In this document: piece by piece, positions 48,330 to 60,110 of the stretch
Layout of the letters: each line of letters starts with the position of its first letter
Numbering within the stretch: the stretch's first letter is position 1
Source: Myxocyprinus asiaticus
Taxonomy: Eukaryota > Chordata > Actinopteri > Cypriniformes > Catostomidae
Length of the DNA stretch: 64,000 nt
Assembly: GCF_019703515.2 (NCBI RefSeq)
Contig: NC_059362.1
Coordinates: 23,806,826 to 23,870,825 of the forward strand
Direction: 5' to 3'
The notes under the pieces: generated by a model
Told to the model about the DNA's origin: nothing
Database searches by the model: none
The model's input: the letters and a program-made list of their open reading frames with translations, nothing else
Translations under genes and position numbers: made by a program

Positions 48330-48610
48330 GTTCTTTGGAGAGATTAAAGTCTGCTGATTCTGTCTGACACTGCTTAAATAAGTAGTTGCAGTAAAAAGGT
48401 TTTAACTGCTTGGTGTCGTGAACTAAATGTGTACCCGCAATATTATCTTGCAGTTCTGCGCTTGTGAATGTGCAGCAAAGATCTCCCTGAAACTCTCTGT
48501 TTACATTGAAGCATGTCATAATAAGCCTTTCTTATTTCTTACTATTCTTACTTTGATAGTTTTGTGCATGATGATATGGTTATTTAGCCTATTTATTTAT
48601 TGAATCCATT
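48330..48610. repeat. Dispersed repeat C, copy 3
   Basis: AAGTAGTTGCAGTAAAAAGG and TTTAGCCTATTTATTTATTGAAT match copies near 18.9 kb and 28.2 kb. Confidence 0.65.
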
Positions 48611-48786
48611 CGTTAATATGTTGAAGTGCTGTGCTTTGTGTCCATATTTTCCTGTGAAAACCGTCTGATCAGGGTCACTTAAACATAACAGAGCCTAATA
48701 ATTCATTAACACCGACTAGTCAAATAGTCATTCAAACGACTGACCGACACGTCGATTATGAAAATTGGTAATTTTGCACATCCTTA

Positions 48787-49340
48787 CCAATAGCCACTTT
48801 TCCACTATCAGGCCAGTACGAACAAGGGCTAGCAACTGGTCAGCCAAGGCCAATAGCCTCGGACCTCGAGCTGTGGGACAAAAATCAATCTGCATTCCCA
48901 CCATCGGTCAGATAGCCCTGCAGCATTGCCCTAAAACCTGCCCTTAATAAGCTGCCCTGGTGCCAACGTCACAAACATTGCCCATTACACAATTGAGAGA
49001 GAAACTCAAGCTAAGGTATCAGACTCTGGAGATTAGTTAGCCCTCTAAATGAACATAATGGAAACTGAAGCTGCCTTTTGTTTGCTTATTTTGGTCTTTG
49101 CTTGGTTGAAAGCGAGACCTGACTCAGCTAAACTCCAGTGTTGACATTGACCTTGCTTCAATCCCCAGTTGGCTTTCTTTGGCCCCAGGGTAATCGGCAG
49201 GCCAAAGGTGCTTGTTCGTTGGCCCCGAGGAGGCATGATGAAGCCCCAGAAGTGACAGTGGGATCGCAACTGGCCCTGGCATGCACTAGCGTATCCTCAT
49301 TTGGGCCGACAGTGGACACGCAGCTAAGCCCATACTAATG
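48787..49340. mobile_element. Possible inverted-repeat element (GGCCA-rich)
   Basis: CACTTTTCCACTATCAGGCC at the left resembles the reverse complement of GGGCCGACAGTGGACACG at the right. Several GGCCA/TGGCC motifs between. Ends not resolved. Confidence 0.4.
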
Positions 49341-50221
49341 GTGCTGTGGGGGTAGGTGCGGCAAAAAAGGTTGGGAAACAGTTATGTAGACTGTGTATGC
49401 ATCATAATAACACAGAGGTGAGCCTTTAAATGAGCAGAAGTGCTCACTAAAACCGGCTCGCTCACAGACCATTTCATGTTCTATTTCAAGTAATTTCAAG
49501 TTAATTTTGATTCTGACTTGACCAGAAATTATGTTGTCCATGTCGGTTAGTTGTTTACTCTGTAATCATCTGCCTGCTTACACCAGTCTGCTACGTTTAC
49601 GGCAATCTGCGAATCCGCTGCGACAATGATAGGCGGGCTAGGTATCGCATTGACAAACGAATCAATCAAATCCAAGTTGAAGATATTGCCTCATCACGAG
49701 ACTTGTTACCTAACTAACATTCATGCGATGCTATAGGAGCTCAATGAGATTGCAATGAGTTGAAGGGAAGCAAGAGAGGCGACGCCTCCCTCTGAATCTT
49801 TATCCACTGGTGTGTCTGTTGGACAGTGTCATTTTACAAATATGACTGCTATACACATAATTTGAGCTCACATTTCGCAATATTTTATTTTATTTACAGT
49901 AGATTATTTTTCTCATTTGAAGTTTTTGAGGAGGCACTGCCTTTCTTGCCTCCTTGGAGAAAATGCCACTGTTGCATTGTGTGTGCATAATGTGCCTTCA
50001 GTTGTGATGTATTTGATGTTCCCTTTTCTGTTTCAGTGTGATATTGTTAGTAATGTTGTGTATGACAGTTGTGTTACAATGATATTTTTCTTTGCCTCTT
50101 AACAGTGAATGCTAGAGACATGACCATGACTTCGGCATGGGAGTGACGTGACGCTCTCATTAGACTTTCCCTCCAAACTACCTTAAATCCATGCACCCAC
50201 AACATGCCCATCTCTCTTTAG
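49341..50221. other. Upstream of SH3RF1 coding exon, nothing specific
   Basis: No repeat or exon recognised until the pyrimidine-rich acceptor at 50209-50221. Confidence 0.5.
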
Positions 50222-50278
50222 AGAGATAGAACTAAGTGAATGAACGACCACATTGAAAAAGATTGTGCGAGTGTGAAA

Positions 50279-50665
50279 ATGGACGAATCTGCGCTCCTGG
50301 ACCTGTTGGAGTGCCCTGTATGTCTGGAGCGTTTGGATGCCACAGCGAAGGTGTTACCATGCCAACACACATTTTGCAGGCGATGCCTGCTTGGAATTGT
50401 GGGGTCACGTGGAGAACTGCGCTGCCCGGAGTGCCGCACACTGGTGGAGAGTGGCGTGGATGAGTTACCTAGCAACATCCTCCTGGTACGGCTGCTGGAC
50501 GGTATCAAGCAGAGGCCAAGGAGGATGGGAACTGGGCACGGCGTGTGCACTAATGGATCAGCAGTGGTGGGTGTCCGGGCACAGGGCGCAGGGGGAGGCC
50601 AGAGAGATCAAGGGCCCCCTGGGACACAATCTCAGAGGGTCCAGGCCAAGAGCACTACAGTGAGG
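50279..50665 (+). CDS. sh3rf1: SH3RF1 (POSH) first coding exon, RING finger
   Basis: Multi-SH3 scaffold and RING-type E3 ubiquitin ligase in JNK signalling and endosomal trafficking. This exon gives residues 1-129: [20 protein letters not shown], then the C3HC4 RING with [13 protein letters not shown] and CPEC, then [18 protein letters not shown], practically identical to human. After the RING the sequence is a poorly conserved Gly/Gln-rich linker. It ends in VR at phase 0 before donor gtgagt, the position where I recall human continuing towards the first SH3 domain. A splice acceptor (catctctctttag) lies at 50221. An in-frame ATG at 50240 would add 13 residues, but MDESALL is the known start. 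The SH3 exons are not in the following 13.3 kb, so intron 1 runs off the window. Confidence 0.97.
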
Positions 50666-50820
50666 GTGAGTTTAGAGAGCTGTTAAGCTGCCTGGTCCCC
50701 ATCAGACACACACAGATGTTGTAACATCAGACCATTCTGGTCAAATGCAATTAACATATGTTTATACTTAAAAAAAAAACTGAAATAGAGTGATTGCATA
50801 GATTTCAGTAGATTAATATC

Positions 50821-52657
50821 TTAAAGACCCCATGAAATGGCTTCTTCTTTTTTTTTTGGCCCAGTGTTGACGTATTTCCTATCGAAACAGGAAGATTGGG
50901 TGGGACATATCGAATCTTTTTTTTTTTTTGTTTTTTTAAAAAGGCGAATAGGCTTTAGATTCCTCATAGCCAAGAACCATGATATGCTAGGGCTGAGCAT
51001 CGCCAGCCACCTCACGATATGACAAGTTTACGATTTATTATATTTGCAATACATCACAATATCATAATTGGATTGCAATTAAATATGAAAGAAATTATCT
51101 CCCAGATATTGTTGTTAATATATTAAGAAACTATTTATTTTACTAATTACATTTATTAGACCTTCATCATTTTGGTCACATTTTAGCCTTTTAAAAATGA
51201 ACAGATCCATGTATTCTGTCAATATATATGATATTATATAGCATATATTATATTTTGTTACATATTTATTGTTTACATGCATAATTTGTGCTATTTACAA
51301 GTATTTGCATTGCTTGTTTGAACGTGCTAAAAAAAACGGTATTGTCTCTTTAAGAAAACCAAAACTTCTACAAAGAGTGTCTCTGTAAATGAACGCATAT
51401 TAACGAGAGAGGACTCAAATGGATTTATCTCATCCGTGCTATGCCTGGCTAAAATTAAATGTTTATGTTTTGTTGTTTTTGTTCAACATCTTATTGTAAA
51501 GAACAGAAAGGACAGTGACAAATGGATGTTGTCTTTGGACACACACACAATGTGTCAAACCAAACTTTTACCCTCAACACTGTGCTGAACTTCTTGCCCA
51601 CCAATACTACACAATTACTGGTGAGTGAAATTTTAACATTTACCAGCAAGTGGCTGTTAACAGACATTTTGAGTCGCATAGCACAAAATTTGTTCGCATA
51701 TGTTAGTGAATTAGACAAAATTGGTTTCTTTTTTCCCAGAAGAGAAAGACATTTTAAATGTGTATATCTTCTAAAATGGAATTTTGTCAGTGTGAAACTA
51801 CTATAAATGAAAACTGCTCCCTCTTTATTTGGAACATGACAAAGAATGTCAAAGTAAATAAATAAAAATCAACTTGTTTTCAAAAATCAACCTTAACAAA
51901 ATGCTAAATTTCACTGTATGCCACATTTCAGTTTGAAATTTTGACCAGTATTATTATTATTATTATTATTATAAACTTTCCTCAAGAAACTTAAGATCTT
52001 CTCAAAGGAATGTGACAAAGAAAATATAACATAAGTAAAAAATAAACACTTCTTGAAGAAAATGAATATCAAATAAATATCACCTTGTAAAAAAAAAAGA
52101 AAAAGACAATTTCATAATATTCTTTTGCGTGCTTCATTTTGAGGTGGTAAAACAGATTGTTTGGATTACGATTTGTTATCGTTGTGTGAAACAGTTTGCA
52201 GATGACATCTTTCTGTTCTGTGACAGCTTTTGTGAACCCACACCACAGATGCGTGTGCCACAGTCACTTGAAACATTTGCGTGTCAGATGAGAAGAATAT
52301 TTCGTGCCTTTGAAGTGCCAAACGTGAAATGATGGTCATTAAGTTTGCTTGGGCGGCTGCAAAAAAAATTAAATGCCGGAAAAACCCTGTCCATGTTTCT
52401 TCAATTCTCACAGTCTCAGGTGAAGCCCTGCCCATTGATAGATAAGCCCACACTGCGCACATGGATATTTACATATCGAGATATACACGATATAGCAAAA
52501 TCTCTTTCGATTCACACTTAATATCGTCACCACGATATATATCGTCATATCGCCCAGCCCTAAGGAACACTCTACCATATATTTGACCTCAAAACAAACA
52601 CGTATGGACTTAAAGCCAAAAAAAAAAACTCTAATTTTGATTTCATGGGGTCTTTAA
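50821..52657. mobile_element. TTAA transposon with TTAAAGACCCCATGAAAT inverted ends
   Basis: TTAAAGACCCCATGAAAT at 50821 and its inverse ATTTCATGGGGTCTTTAA ending at 52657. Non-coding. Contains another element at 50988-52562. TTAA borders suggest a piggyBac-like origin. Confidence 0.8.
50988..52562. mobile_element. Inner transposon with TAGGGCTG ends and ATATCG-rich arms
   Basis: TAGGGCTGAGCATCGCC at the left; GATATATATCGTCATATCGC then CCAGCCCTA at the right. Resembles a common fish hAT-like non-autonomous family; target duplication not found. Includes an ATT microsatellite near 51951-51971. Confidence 0.65.
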
Positions 52658-54812
52658 TGGTAATATCTTTGTCATATGGCAAAGAACAGACTCTTTGGCC
52701 TAACCTGGACATGGGAGGTACAACACAATTATTGTGTATCAGACCTTGGGTACTTCCTGCAAAGCCAAGGCAAATATGAAAGGAAGCTTTACCTCTGATT
52801 TCATTAGGTGTTTTGTGAAATGTGAACAAATCCTAACCTTGCTGTAAAGGTTTTTTCTCTCTTATCTGTCATTTTCCTGGCTAATGAACTGTGTAAATCA
52901 AGATTTAGTTTAGGATGAGTGTAATTCACTTAGTTTAATGTGGACTTTAAAGGAGACCGCTTTTGTCTGATTTAGGAATAATGTGGAAGTAATTTGTTGT
53001 ACGTGTGTGTTTTTTGACCAGTTTGTATAGCAGACGGTACTAGAGGGAATCTTGTTAGCTCAGGGCATTGTGTTTGCTTCTAAAGCAACTCAAGCAGCTG
53101 AGGTAAGCCTGCATCCCTGCTGAGAAAAAGCTTATCCCACACATTTGTTTTTTGTTTCAGTGTATTTGTGTGTGTAAACTTTATTTCTTTCCGTGTGAGG
53201 AAGAGGAAAAGCAAAAACATTTTCAAGCGAACACAATTGTTTGTGGCCGCACGTAATTATGTGCCTGTCTCTGAGCGAGAGTGCACATGTTCCTGCCAGC
53301 ATAACTTTCAGACAAAGTGTCTCGGTGGATCTGGATAGTTGTCATAGCAGCAGTTTTGTGATTGTTTGTTTTTGTTGTGTTCCACCTTTTGGTTTTTCGC
53401 TGTAACAAAATACAGGTGTCCCTACAATCAAGCCCTTTGTCATCTCTCCCACACATACTTCTGAGTCAGAAAGGGGACTCCACCCACAGCGTGATGGGAG
53501 ATGTTAGTCTAAGTCAGACATATCCGGTCTATAATCTTTTAATATTCATCCTTCTTTTGTTTTTCATAATAAACAACTATTAGTGCTGTTAAATGACAGC
53601 TAGATTACCCTAATAAGCAAGCCCTCCCTCTTCTGGCCAACTAACGAAGTTTAAAAAGTAGTTAACCTCATTTTCCTGTCTTCAAAGAAATTCGTCAATG
53701 TTTTACTCTAAGATTACCTAATGATTATCTTTGGGTCCCACTGTCCGTTATGGAGCTGTTTTTTTTTTCACAATGAGAAACTACATAGTACAATACCTGC
53801 TTATCCCAGCAAGCTTACATATCTGAAAACTAGATTTTTACAATTTCAGATTAAAATGTGATTGGTGTTTGCACATACAAAATGCACAAGTGATCTACAT
53901 TGGTATTTAGCACATTGCTATGCCATTTTTCTGGGTGGATACTAGGTGGTTGCTAACTGACCCAAGTCAGAAGAGCCCCAGCCCAGGTGTGGTAACACAC
54001 ACTGGCTGCGAGCCACCACAATGTGATGAGGTTGAATGTCTCACGTGAATACGTGACCCTTGAGCATTTTGAGCACTTTAATACAGGACGAGGGTCCTCT
54101 TGAAAAGTCTCGCTCTCCGACCCTTTTATGCTTCAATATGCAACGCAAAGCCTTCAATACGGGACGTTTTGCTACCTGCTAAAATAATAGTCGTGTCCCG
54201 TTTGGGATAAAATACGTGACGTCTGGCAAAAACGGGACAGTTGTATCCCATAGCAGCAATAAACATTGCATATGCCACCTCTCCTGTTTTTAAACCATTT
54301 TCTGTGAAGAATGTGTTAATATTTGGATGCCCTCATGAAAAACATTGATAAACACTCACGCATGGTCAGCATTCGCAAGAATGCATCGTTACTATGACAA
54401 CTAATGTAGACGTGCTAGCAAAAGCGACTGCATTCTGAACCGCACAAATACCACATATAACCTGCAGTTTGAACAGTCAGTCTAAAGAATCGGATTTTTC
54501 CTGTAGTGTGAACAAAGCCTATGATATTCTGGTCCTTAGATATTGCTAGGGTCTCTCCTTCAGTGTAAGTCTATGGGATTTCTTTTGGTTGTTTTATTGT
54601 GTGATTGCTTAGAAAAGGTTCTCTTTTTCAAGCTGCACAATTTCAGTTATTCATGTCCATAGCGTAAACGGTGCGGAACAAGTTATGTGCCAAATTAAAT
54701 ACTTACGGTTAAGGGTTTGTTTAAATTACTAACAACAAGTAAGCAGAAGTAATAATGAACATCTTATAAACTTTCCTGACCTCTTCTCTTTTCTGATTTC
54801 ATTATTGTTGGG
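52658..54812. other. SH3RF1 intron 1, nothing specific recognised
   Basis: Between 54080 and 54240 GGGAC/GTCCC motifs recur (CGGGACG, GTCCCGTTTGGG, ACGGGAC). No exon found. Confidence 0.5.
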
Positions 54813-54974
54813 CTGTTTGCTAGTGGTGCACTGATCAGGAAATTTGAGGCCGATACTGATCTCCGTTTTTTTAACACTAAGTTTGACCGATACCGATTTT
54901 TTCTTAAAATGCCCTTTGCCACACTTTTACAAGTTATATGCTGCTGTAATATGTTTATGCCCCACACAAATTAT

Positions 54975-56456
54975 GGTAACACTTTACAAAAAGGTTCCAT
55001 TTGTTAAAATTACAACATTACTATAGTTAACATGCACTTATGAACTTAATGTTAGTTTCAACTAGAGCCCGACTAATTTGGGATTTTTGAGACTGATGCT
55101 AATTTTAGAGGGTGGAAATTCACCCCTTACCGATATGGTGGCCGATATAGTTAATTTTTGAGCTGGAATGAAAACAGACCTTTTCTATGTGGATTTTTCA
55201 CCGATTTTGCACCGATATGAATATTCTAAGGTACTCAGAAGGCTGCTTTCTTAAATATTTTTATCAAAGAATATTTGACATTATTATTACACATTGTCAA
55301 CAAATTCTAGAAATGAACACTGAGAAAATAAACAATAAATACCTAAATAAACATCCGTCTGTATGTTCAGTATCAGTCAGTTGCTGACATTTAAATAAAG
55401 AATAAATAAAAATAAAAGAAATAGCTAAATAAACATCAGTAATACTGTTTAGTATCAGTCAAATGCTGACTATTTTAATACTGCCAGTCAATTAGGGGCA
55501 GGTTGTAATACAAGAAGCATTTACACCTAACGAGTCAAGAGATAAACAGTGGCAGCGGTGTTGCACCGTATTCTGTTATACAGGTTCAGGAAAAATGTTC
55601 AACTGTGGAAAACCAGTCTTTTAAATATTACATTTTGTAAATGCAACAACTGTTATGCAAAATTTGAAAAAATTGTTTAGTTGAAGGGGGTACCAAACTG
55701 TGAATCCTGAACAAAACAGTTTGGTAAATACATGTTTACACATTAGCTTCCCCTCAGCTGACAAGCAATGAAAGTAGCTACGTGGTTGGCTAGTTAGCTA
55801 TAAGCACGTTGTCACGGAGAGTAAAAGATGGACATTGTTTATATACTTTCCAGCATTGCATCTCACCAACTAGGTAATAACATAGTGTGAAATCAACACT
55901 CAACAGACACAATCCACCACCGCACCATTGTCTGCTGAGCTGCAAAAAGATGCTCTGATGTTTACCTTTCAATCTGCTACATTACTGACTGCACTGACAA
56001 ACTATAGCTGGCTAACAGCAAACAGACATGAGTGACATGGTTGTCAGGGACAGGGTTAACGTTATATTAGTTTTATTGAAAAGGGAAAATTATGGGGTCA
56101 TTGTTTATTAACTTTCCAGTATGTATTTCACAAACTTAACTCTGCACTGTCTACAGAACCACCGTCATCTCAGCTCTGTAAACAATGGTGTCGGAGCGCG
56201 CTTTGCTGGACAAACTGACGATAAATCGGTCGGACACTAGTTTCAACATATACTAATACATTTTTTAAAATATATTAGTATATGTTGCACATTGATGCAC
56301 TATGAAATAACATGAACTAACAATGAACAATTGTATTTTTATGAACTAACATTATGATTAATAAATGCTGTAAAAATATATTATTCATTGTTTGTTCATG
56401 ATACCTAATGCATTAACTAATGTTAAAGAAATAAAACCTTTTTATTAAGTGTTACC
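54975..56456. mobile_element. GGTAACAC fold-back MITE, interrupted
   Basis: GGTAACACTTTACAAAAAGG at the left and TTTTTATTAAGTGTTACC at the right. The interior has repeated TGAACTAAC/TTAGTTCA-like motifs typical of this palindromic fish family. Split by the element at 55063-56239. Confidence 0.82.
55063..56239. mobile_element. hAT-type element, 8-bp target duplication, innermost
   Basis: TAGAGCCCGAC at the left and GTCGGACACTA at the right. Perfect GTTTCAAC at 55055-55062 and 56240-56247. 1,177 bp with CCGATAT motifs near the left end; no transposase. Confidence 0.9.
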
Positions 56457-58045
56457 AAAATTACATTAAAATTACATTAATTGTGAATTGCTAACATTTA
56501 TTTGTATTGAAAACCATTATTAATAGTTCTGTTGCCAATATCAGAAGGTCACTGTGACATACTGGCAACCAAAAACCATGAGAGCATCACACACAGCAGA
56601 GGGCCCAGTGACGAATAAGGTTTTCAATTGACCAAAAATTAAAATAGGTTTAAACTGCACATCAAAGTAGTTTTTGCCTTTGAGGATGTTATTGCCTTAT
56701 TACTAAAATCTTATTTTCAAGCAATGTATTTTAAGTGTTTTAATTGAGAATCATGTGACGACACCAGTCAAAATGTCATACGGGATAACGTTAATGAATT
56801 TTCAAAATATTATCATATTAAAACTTTTTTAATCAATAATACTTAATGAATATATAAAGTGAGGCAGTAACCAATATTTAGAGCTCGGAAAATAAAACTT
56901 GCACAATTATTGTTTCTCATTATAATGTGTTTGCTTTAAACGTGACCCTACTTGTTAAAGTTCTTTACCCACATTTTAACACTGCAATGTGATTTAAGCT
57001 GCAAAATGTCTCAATGTTTTACAGTACTTGGCATCATACTATTATTGTTTTTAAGGGAAAAAAATCAGCATTATCCCACCTGACTGAAATTGTTACTCAG
57101 TATGACACCTTATGAGTTTACACATGAATTGTAATTTCAACTTACACATAATTGATGTTGATAATCAATTTTTATGTTTTGCAAAGGGAGTCACACTGAA
57201 AATAGTTTTTTTCAAGGAAATTAATTAGGCTACGCTGTAAGTCACTACAGACTAAACAATGTTCATAATAATGTGATATCACAATAAGAATGGAAATTAT
57301 ACAAATAAAAGCTGAAAACTGTATAAAAAGAATATAATGTCAAATGTGTCATCCGGGATAACGGATGACATTATGGGCTAACATAATGTCATAATGTCAT
57401 AATTTCATATCCTGTATGACAAAATTGTTATTCAGTATGACAAAATTGTTATTCAGTATGACAAAACTCAGTTTGAACCTTAATCAGGCAGTTGTTTTGG
57501 CTACCTATAGAAATCTGCAACCTTGACCTTCAACTTCCAAGTATGTAAATTCATATTAAATAAACACATTTGCATAAAAGTAACATTATATATGTTTTTT
57601 TAGCATTATCCCAAACGACACAGGATTTTACTACATAGTGTACCAGTGAGTGAAAAGGGTAAATTAAACACATTTTAAGAGAGACTTACCTTTCACCATT
57701 GTTTGGGGGTCCTTAAGGGTCTTCCTGATTGTGTAACATCCTGTCTGATAACATGTCAAAATACAATGACCCATAAAATTGCTCCAGATTGCTTGTTATC
57801 CCGGATAACATTGGCTGACTGCCAGTTTTGGGAGAGAATGCTCCAAAGCATAACAATCAACTGAATGTCATATGTTTTTAAATATTTAAATATATTGTTG
57901 GCAACACTCAAACAATAATGCCTGTGGCAGAGATTTTAGGTTTTATTTGATTTTTAACACTTTTTGTAGCTTTTTTGCATTTCACCATGAGGTCTGGACA
58001 GTTATCCGGTATGACATTGTGTGACTATAATGTCTAATAATTCTT
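56457..58045. repeat. Part of the outer hAT-type element with recurring GGGATAAC/TATGACA motifs
   Basis: CGGGATAAC, ATCCCGGATAAC and CAGTATGACA variants recur (56776, 57348, 57425-57470, 57797, 58000), some in opposite orientation. Non-coding; function unknown. Confidence 0.5.
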
Positions 58046-58131
58046 AAACTTTGTACAACCCTATTTGCAGCAAAATTGTCTGATTTAGTTAGTGTTAATT
58101 TTGAGCCTTTAATAAAAGGTTTTCGAGCGAT

Positions 58132-59573
58132 GTGAGCAGGTGGGCTTCATTACATTTATCGATGATTGGGAAGGTTAATGTTATTAAAATGAATTGTATT
58201 CCAAAATTTAACTACCTGCTACAATCTCTCCCCGTAGATGTCCACCTCTCTTATTTCAAGCAATTTGATAGCATAGCGAAGTCCTTCATTTGGAATGGTA
58301 AACGTCCCAGATTGCATTTCAATAAGTTACATAGGCCGATAGACAAAGGTGGGCTAGGCCTACCCGAGATTTTGTTTTATTACTATGCGTTCAGTCTCAG
58401 ACATTTGGCTCATTGGTCATTTCCACCTGAGAGAGCCCCTCCCTGGTTTGTTGTTGAACAGGCAGTTCTTGCCCCTATTTCGCCATTACAAAGCATCTCT
58501 ATCAAACTAATCGGAAAAGTTAAGTTACACCCCGTTATTTCGCATTTACACTCGGTATGGACTAAAGTGTCCAGATTGTTTAATTTGGACATTTTTTTAA
58601 ATGTTGCCTTGAGCATATGGCAGAACCCAAGATTGTTTATTGGCAAGTCCCCTTTCTGCTGGCCAGAGTGGATTGTGAGGGGGGTTGCTACACTCGGTGA
58701 CCTATATGAAAGTGGAGTGTTGAGATCGTTTGAAAACTTGGTCCAACATTTTGGGATCCCCAGACCTCAGTTTTATAGGTATTTACAACTGCGCCACCTG
58801 CTTTGTACTATTTTTGGGAGTAGCACACACCCCCCCTAAGGAGGCAGATGCTTTGGGAGAGGTGATTGCGGCTTTTGGAAAAGGTCATGAGGCATCAGTG
58901 TATTACTCCCTGTTAATTCAGAGTCTGGGGGACAGAGCCTTAACTTCTCAAGAGAGTCTGGGAGAAAGATTTCAACTTGGCATTGGAGGAAGGAGTGTTG
59001 GCTAAGATTCTTAAAAACGTTAAGTCTGCATCTAGAAATGCAAGGGTGCATCTTATACAATTCAAAATTTTGCATAGATTTTATTGGACCCCCTCTAGAC
59101 TGTATAGGCTTGGTCTTAAAGACACACCCACCTACAGGAGATGCCAATCGGAGGATCGAGACATGGCCCATGTTTTTTGGTGGTATGTCGAGATCCAGAC
59201 ATTCTGGTCGAAGGTTCAGAATTTTGTGTGCGATGTGGTTGACACTCGGGTTTCGTTTTGCCCCAGACGTTGTGTTCTGGGCGATGGGGCAGTCATCGAT
59301 GTGGGGGATGGCCATATAGAGAACTGGGATCTGACCTGTGTGATGATCGCCAGGCAGGTTATTTTGAGGGGTTGGGGGTCAGCTGGTGCGCCCCCATATC
59401 CGGAGTGGTGCACGGAGGTGGGGAGGGTGGCAGCTTATGAGGAGGTGTCATCGGGAAGACGAGGTGGCTTGGATATGTTTATACGGAAATGGAGCAGGTA
59501 TTTGGAGTTTTTGGAGGGCTCTAGGGTGGGGTGTGGAGAGAGTAGTGTAATATACTACTATAATATAAGTTAG
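58132..59573 (+). pseudogene. L1 ORF2 C-terminal remnant
   Basis: 235 codons open (IGKVNVIKMNCIPKFNYLLQ; KSFIWNGKRPRLHFNKLHRP), then a frameshift near the poly-C run at 58829. The frame 58977-59573 continues (ASRNARVHLIQFKILHRFYW; AHVFWWYVEIQTFW). It is less decayed than the copy at 25.8-27.2 kb. Confidence 0.9.
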
Positions 59574-59616
59574 TATGATTATTATGTGTGTATGTATGTA
59601 TGTATGTATATATTGA

Positions 59617-59868
59617 GGGGCAGTGGTGGCTCAGCGGTTAAGGCTCTGGGTTACTGACCAGAAGGTCAGGGGTTCAAGCCTTAGCACTGCCAAGATGCCA
59701 CTGTTGGGCCCTTGAGCAAGGCCCTTGACCCTGTCTGCTCCAGGGGCGCCATATCATGGCTGACCCTGCACTCTGACCCCAGCTTAGCTGGGATATGTGA
59801 AAACAAATACATTTCACTGTATATATGCAAAAATGTATGTATAATGTGTGACCAAAATAAAGGCTTCT
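59617..59868 (+). mobile_element. Second tRNA-SINE family, in the L1 3' UTR
   Basis: tRNA-like head with A box TGGCTCAGCGG and B box GGGGTTCAAGCC. Body has TTGGGCCCTTGAGCAAGGCC and a tail ending AATAAAGGCTTC. Distinct from the other SINE family in this window. The flanks are TATG/TA repeats, so target duplication cannot be called. Confidence 0.85.
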
Positions 59869-60110
59869 ATACTTCTATATATATATGTGTATATATATAT
59901 ATTTTATATATATGTATATATGTGTGTCTGTTTGATTTTTATTTCTATATTTACTCATGTTTGACCACAGGGTTGTTTTTTGGGGAGGGGGAGGTGGGGT
60001 TGTGGGGTTTAAATGTTGATTTTATATTTATGTTTTGCATCTCATTGTTATTGTGTGATTTATTAATTAAAAAAAAAAAATAATTACAAAAAAAAACTTT
60101 GTAAAACCCT

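Larger units (their letters stand above)
47570..48786. mobile_element. hAT-like element (TAGGGATGTGC ends) carrying a SINE
   Basis: TAGGGATGTGC at the left and GCACATCCTTA at the right. ACTAGTTGATTAGTAGG and CCGACTAGTCAAATAGTC motifs match the small MITE at 7423-7603. No clean 8-bp duplication, so ends are old or altered. Contains SINE copy 4 and dispersed repeat C. Confidence 0.65.
58063..60093 (+). mobile_element. L1-type LINE, 5'-truncated copy
   Basis: Only the ORF2 C-terminal part and 3' UTR, matching 25860-27519 of the full-length copy. Flanked by AAACTTTGTACAACCCT (58046-58062) and the same with one mismatch (60094-60110). Ends with an A-rich tail. A SINE sits in its 3' UTR. Confidence 0.93.

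Noticed and set aside
50240..50278. Upstream in-frame ATG extending SH3RF1 by 13 residues
   Set aside because: Vertebrate SH3RF1 proteins start at MDESALL; the upstream residues are probably 5' untranslated sequence after the acceptor.
56760..58030. CRISPR-like repeat array
   Set aside because: Repeated motifs are degenerate, irregularly spaced and in both orientations inside a fish transposon.
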